Assembly (NCBI GenBank): GCA_964036045.1
Contig: OZ038382.1
Span: 150,920,961 to 150,984,960, forward strand
Direction of reading: 5' to 3'
Length of the DNA: 64,000 bases
DNA from: Eutreptiella sp. 'Long Island Sound 2002'
Lineage: Eukaryota > Euglenozoa > Euglenophyceae > Eutreptiales > Eutreptiaceae
Part shown: positions 60,176 through 64,000 of the stretch, in pieces
How the letters are laid out: every line of letters starts with the position of its first letter
Position numbering within the stretch: position 1 is the stretch's first letter
Notes under the pieces: generated by a model
What the model saw: only the letters and a program-made list of their open reading frames with translations
Told to the model about the DNA's origin: nothing
Database searches by the model: none
Position numbers and translations under genes: made by a program

Positions 60176-60383
60176 GTCACGTCCTCCTCTTCCCGAGTGT
60201 CGTTCTTCTCTTCAGGCTTCAAATTCCGGAGTTCGCCATGCTCTTGAACGTCTCGGTCCTTCTATGGCTCTAATCTCCGGCGTGGTCTCCACCGAGTCCA
60301 CAATACGCACCCGGGGCGTACTTGGGCAGGGCTCATGAGGGCCCAAGTCCCCGGGTCGGCGGTTGGTAGGGGCAGCAGGTAAG

Positions 60384-60395
60384 CCTCTGCTACCA
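60384..60395 (-). promoter_or_regulatory. Primer-binding site of copy B, initiator tRNA-Met
   Basis: Minus-strand TGGTAGCAGAGG, complementary to the 3' end of initiator tRNA-Met, about 13-15 bases inside the 5' LTR boundary. Confidence 0.75.
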
Positions 60396-60408
60396 TAAAG
60401 AAGGTCCC

Positions 60409-62752
60409 TACCAGGACCGGCCCCCGCTGTGCCCCTTCCGCCAGTAACCCCTGCTGACTTGCTCCTGATCAACGATTGCATTTATCAAAATCCAAGGTTC
60501 CAAATCCAAAAAAATAGAAAATGTAATCCTCCTTCAACCCTGAACAGCAACCAGATCCCACAAGTATAGCAATAACCCAATTCACAATCCAAATCAGGCT
60601 GCGGGCTTTCGTTCAGCACACCGGTATTCCCACGGTGGCGGGCATGTACAAGAATTGCACCAAGGAAGAAAGCCCTGAAATTGGCATATGAACACAAATA
60701 AAGCAAAGTTGGGGAGAGATGGAAACTTGCACAATCACAGCCATAGACCCATCATTCCCTGGACTCAAGACCTTCCCTTGACTCACCAACATGATGCCCT
60801 GAACCCAGTCCAATAAGATGGTTAAATGCCATATATCAAAAGTCACTACATAAACCCCAAAAATGTGTTCACTCCCCAGCCTCTAAATCCTAGCCCAATA
60901 GGGAAGGTGGCGTGTCATGGCCTAGAGTGGCATTCAGGACCATGCCCTACCCTGACATAACCTTGGTTGGACTTGGGGTCGAATGGGCTTAGAGAAATGA
61001 CCTATGAGTTTGAACTCATAACATGCCAAAAAACTGCCAATTCACACCATATTGGCCATATATCACATATATGCTCAAAATTGAAGTTACTACTTATCCG
61101 AAGGCTCCAAGCATGCATGGAATCGAAGTCTACCATTCATGGAAGATGGAGACCAAAGACCAATGCCCATGTACATCCCCATTCTACCCTCGAAACCCTT
61201 TCGGATATGGGCGCCATGCACTGCCCAAGTCAGCCCATGATCTTGAGACCAATTCTTGAAATCCTTCGTGCGCCAAGCCAAATGGAGTACACGATCAGGC
61301 ATATGGTGGTGTTCAACTCCAAAGCATATGCCAACATATGAACAACATACCATGGTTCGACTCCCCATAGGCTTCTTGCTGTTAGCTGACCAGGTGAGTA
61401 CACAAAACGCAAAAATGAACAAAAATTGAGGTCAAAAACATGAAAATATGACCAAATACAAAGTTGTCATGATAGTATATCTCTATGCTCACCCATGATA
61501 TCCGCTCATGGTTCAATACACAAATGATTGGAACCATTTGCGAACAATTCCCCCACTTGGATCCCCAATCAGGCGCATGGAGATACCTTTGCCACTAATA
61601 TCTACATGCCCCATGAAAATGGGAGTGCACCCATGGATCTCTTTATCAAACATACCATGAGCAATACATACACGGTAGACTTGGTCTAGCGCTTTGAATT
61701 CCACAATTGGGACATGGGCAAAGCCCTTGTCACGTATGGCTCCCCATCTCTTCGGCCACACGAAGATATATAACATGTGCGTGAGCATATCAAACATATA
61801 CCATGCATATAACAAATACCCTCAAAATGTGGCTCCCACCATGATATGCCATGTCCCTCCATTGACATAACTTCACGTTACAAATGCGTAGGAACCCAAG
61901 GAAAGTTGCTATGCAACCCCAACACTCATGCGGCACACTCGAAAGTCGCATTAAAATATTCGGTTGCACGGTCCAAGAGTTATATATCACTTTATACCCT
62001 CTTGACCCCTTTCCCTTGTTACACCGGGCATGTGTGCGCACCAAAGGCGTTTGATGCTTCCTAATTTAAGTTGAGACCAAGGCAGTTCGAACCCAACCTT
62101 CTTTATTCTATTTCCTCACACTCGCTCGTAGATATGGCTCTTCAAAGTGGACCCACGATTCGCTTTTGTTTCCCTTATATCTCCAAGTCAAATGGGTGGC
62201 AAGTATAAGGGAAACCTGATTCGGGCATAGGGAAAGGAGTATGACCAATCGAAGAAGTCCAAATCAAGTGCGGCGATGTCGAAGTCGAAAATCCGATTTC
62301 GACATCGCGAAAAATTTTGATAAAAATTTCGAGTGCTTATTTAGAGAAGTGCGGAAGCAACGAAGCCTTTGCTGATGAAATCTGACCCTTCAACGGAATA
62401 TCCGCCAAAATATCTGGAAATAACAGTTAACCAATCGGTTAACGCAAAATCGCGAGCCAACTGACAGTCGCCGATACATTGACCATCAGAACGAAAGGCT
62501 GAAAAATTACGGAAACATTATGATAATAAAACCCTGTTGATTCTTGATATTCCGACATATAAATCTCCGCTGGCGGTGCCTCGGTTCTGAATATGGCCGC
62601 TCATAGCCGGAATGGCCAAACCTATCACACTATCACATCGGGTTAGATCAGGTGGATGGGAGAGTATGATATCAGCCAATGGCGGCTTGCCGGCACATAG
62701 ATACACACCCCAAGTGACCCCAAGATGGCCACGGGGGTCCGAACCGGCTTCA
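60409..62752 (-). repeat. 5' LTR of copy B
   Basis: Same length as the 3' LTR. The outer end (62,752) is where similarity to the 3' LTR stops and unit B resumes. A TATA-like element lies near 62,550-62,566. Confidence 0.9.
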
Positions 62753-62756
62753 GCAC

Positions 62757-63268
62757 GGCGTTCTTTAAAGACAGCGTGTTTGAAAACATCTGGACTTTTT
62801 CTGTCGTCATTACTAGTGCGCACGCTGCCGGCGCAATTTGTATTTGTTGTCTCCGTGCGCTCCGTTGCCAGTTGCCGAAAACCAATTTCCCAACCACAAT
62901 CTTCTGTTCCGTTTTCTTCCTTAATCCCACTTGAAAAAAAAACCCTATCTTTCAGGCAGCGAAGGCTACGGCCGCCATTAAAATTGGACACGCCTGCCAT
63001 TGAGTGGCTGTTGGAAAAAACAAAATCATTCCCCTGACCCCCCTGACGAATATGACGAAGGTTACCAATGTATAATCGACAGTCTCAAGTGGTAGTCTTG
63101 AAAGGGAATGTAAATGCCGGCGTAGCCTGACCTGCCGGCTTTTTCATTTCTTTGTGTGGTTTGAGTGCGCGAGGCCTTGCGCACTGATTGTTTTCGTTGG
63201 ACAATGTTGTGTACCCTGTCATACGTGACCAACAGTGTGTCTACACACACGTACACCGCAAAAAACAA
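62757..63268 (-). pseudogene. Unknown gene, copy 2, first exons cut off by Gypsy insertion
   Basis: It matches 46,420-46,940 of unit A, with MAGVSNFNGGRSLRCLKDRV and the palindrome at 63,164-63,185. The 13.2 kb chromovirus inserted just downstream separates it from the rest of the gene, so this copy is presumably inactive unless the element is spliced out. Confidence 0.5.
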
Positions 63269-63806
63269 ATGTCCTTGTCAGTATGGTACTGCACCTGCAG
63301 TCTTACGCGTTATATCCACCCGGTAAACCATTACATAATGTGATCAGAGTGCTTGACACCTCGCGCACTCCAGATGCCTAAATTTGTATTTCATTTTTGC
63401 TATATAGTTTAGGTAGGTAGGTAGGTCATCTGGGGACTGGGGTTGCCCCGCAGGCGGGTCTTACCAAGGGACCTTTCCTCACCCACCCACGGCCCTACTG
63501 CACGTGCCCCCACAAAGCAGCTCACTCACATGGGGGAAGGGCGCGGTTGCCGCGAGCAGTACCCTACTGCAGGGAGGCTCGGCTTCAGCACAGCACAATC
63601 CCCATACTGAGCACTACTCAAAACTACCGGTTGACTTCACAAGTGTACTCTACATTCCCCTTTTGGTACACTTGTCCCCTGATTTTGTTTTGCTTCTATC
63701 TCTACACTGAGGCCACAAGCAGGAAAGAGGCCTTCACCAATGGATCCGGCATCCACAAATTATGGGGGTATAGCCCCTTATAAAAATACTCGCAAATTCA
63801 TCAATT

Positions 63807-63869
63807 TCGGGGTTGGAACCCGGGTCCCCCGTTTGCAATGCCATGCCTCCAACCACTAAGGCAACCAGC
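63807..63869 (-). repeat. tRNA-like sequence, duplicate in unit B
   Basis: Counterpart of 47,466-47,527 with a few changes, including CCGGGTTCCAACCCC in the B box, which weakens it. Confidence 0.4.
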
Positions 63870-64000
63870 CTGCCTGCTTAACTGCCTGTCACCAGAGTAT
63901 AGAAAAAAATGATAATCAGTTCTCACTCACTTACCAACCGCCAATAACTGTCTCCCTATGCTCAAAAAAACCGGTTTGCTTCAAGAATTGATATAATTCT

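Larger units (their letters stand above)
49567..62752 (-). mobile_element. Full-length Ty3/Gypsy chromovirus copy B
   Basis: Reading right to left: 5' LTR (60,409-62,752), primer-binding site, gag (57,371-60,175), TAG, pol (to 52,305), polypurine tract (51,911-51,921), 3' LTR (49,567-51,910). Both LTRs are 2,344 bp by my boundaries, with a few dozen differences, so it is a fairly recent insertion. It sits in unit B of the tandem duplication; unit A has the matching site without it (near 46,400-46,420). No clear target-site duplication is seen. Apart from a one-base deletion near 57,205 the coding region is open. Confidence 0.93.
47807..64000. repeat. Tandem duplication, unit B (split by Gypsy copy B, runs off the window)
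   Basis: This is the second copy of the approx. 5 kb unit. 47,807-49,566 and 62,753-64,000 are the two halves; 49,567-62,752 is the inserted chromovirus. Compared with unit A it lacks about 1.9 kb but keeps the gene frame open across the deletion. The right end of the window corresponds to about 47,663 of unit A. Confidence 0.88.

Overview
The window is eukaryotic nuclear DNA that is almost entirely mobile elements and repeats. It holds Ty3/Gypsy chromoviruses with initiator-Met tRNA primer sites, an APE-type non-LTR retroelement, a pogo-like DNA transposon and a host-like gene with GT-AG introns. I cannot name the species. Several otherwise open coding frames are interrupted only by TAA or TAG, often where Gln fits the context. 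This suggests a nuclear code in which TAA/TAG mean Gln and TGA is the stop. That code, with these element families, points weakly to an ulvophycean green alga (Dasycladales, Cladophorales or Trentepohliales), but this is inference.

Layout. 1-9560 (+): decayed Gypsy copy A (gag, pol, 2.4 kb LTR), followed at 9561-9909 by an internally deleted relative sharing that LTR. 9910-12060: unassigned DNA and degenerate repeats. 12.4-14.3 kb: a minisatellite built on a hairpin motif (CGCCA-GGAG-TGGCG). 14.3-19.4 kb: C/A-rich DNA with a long-period degenerate tandem repeat. About 19.45-33.5 kb (+): a giant non-LTR retroelement carrying a cupin-like region, APE endonuclease, reverse transcriptase, RNase H, a putative C48/Ulp1-like cysteine protease, a Pro-rich region and an RS-rich tail. 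33.53-34.26 kb: the broken 3' end of a pyrophosphate-dependent phosphofructokinase gene. 37.11-40.50 kb: a complete pogo-like transposon with TIRs and a TA duplication.

41.5-64.0 kb: fragments of a second Gypsy family, then a tandem duplication of about 5 kb (unit A 42,795-47,806; unit B from 47,807 to beyond the window). Each unit carries a minus-strand multi-exon gene of unknown function. Its short introns contain copies of a palindrome related to GTGCGCGAGGCCTCGCGCAC. Unit B is split by a full-length minus-strand Gypsy chromovirus (copy B, 49,567-62,752) with two 2.34 kb LTRs. Unit A preserves a near-empty version of that insertion site.

The elements are autonomous mobile DNA rather than a cooperating pathway. 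Their shared use of in-frame TAA/TAG is what links them to each other and to the host-like gene.
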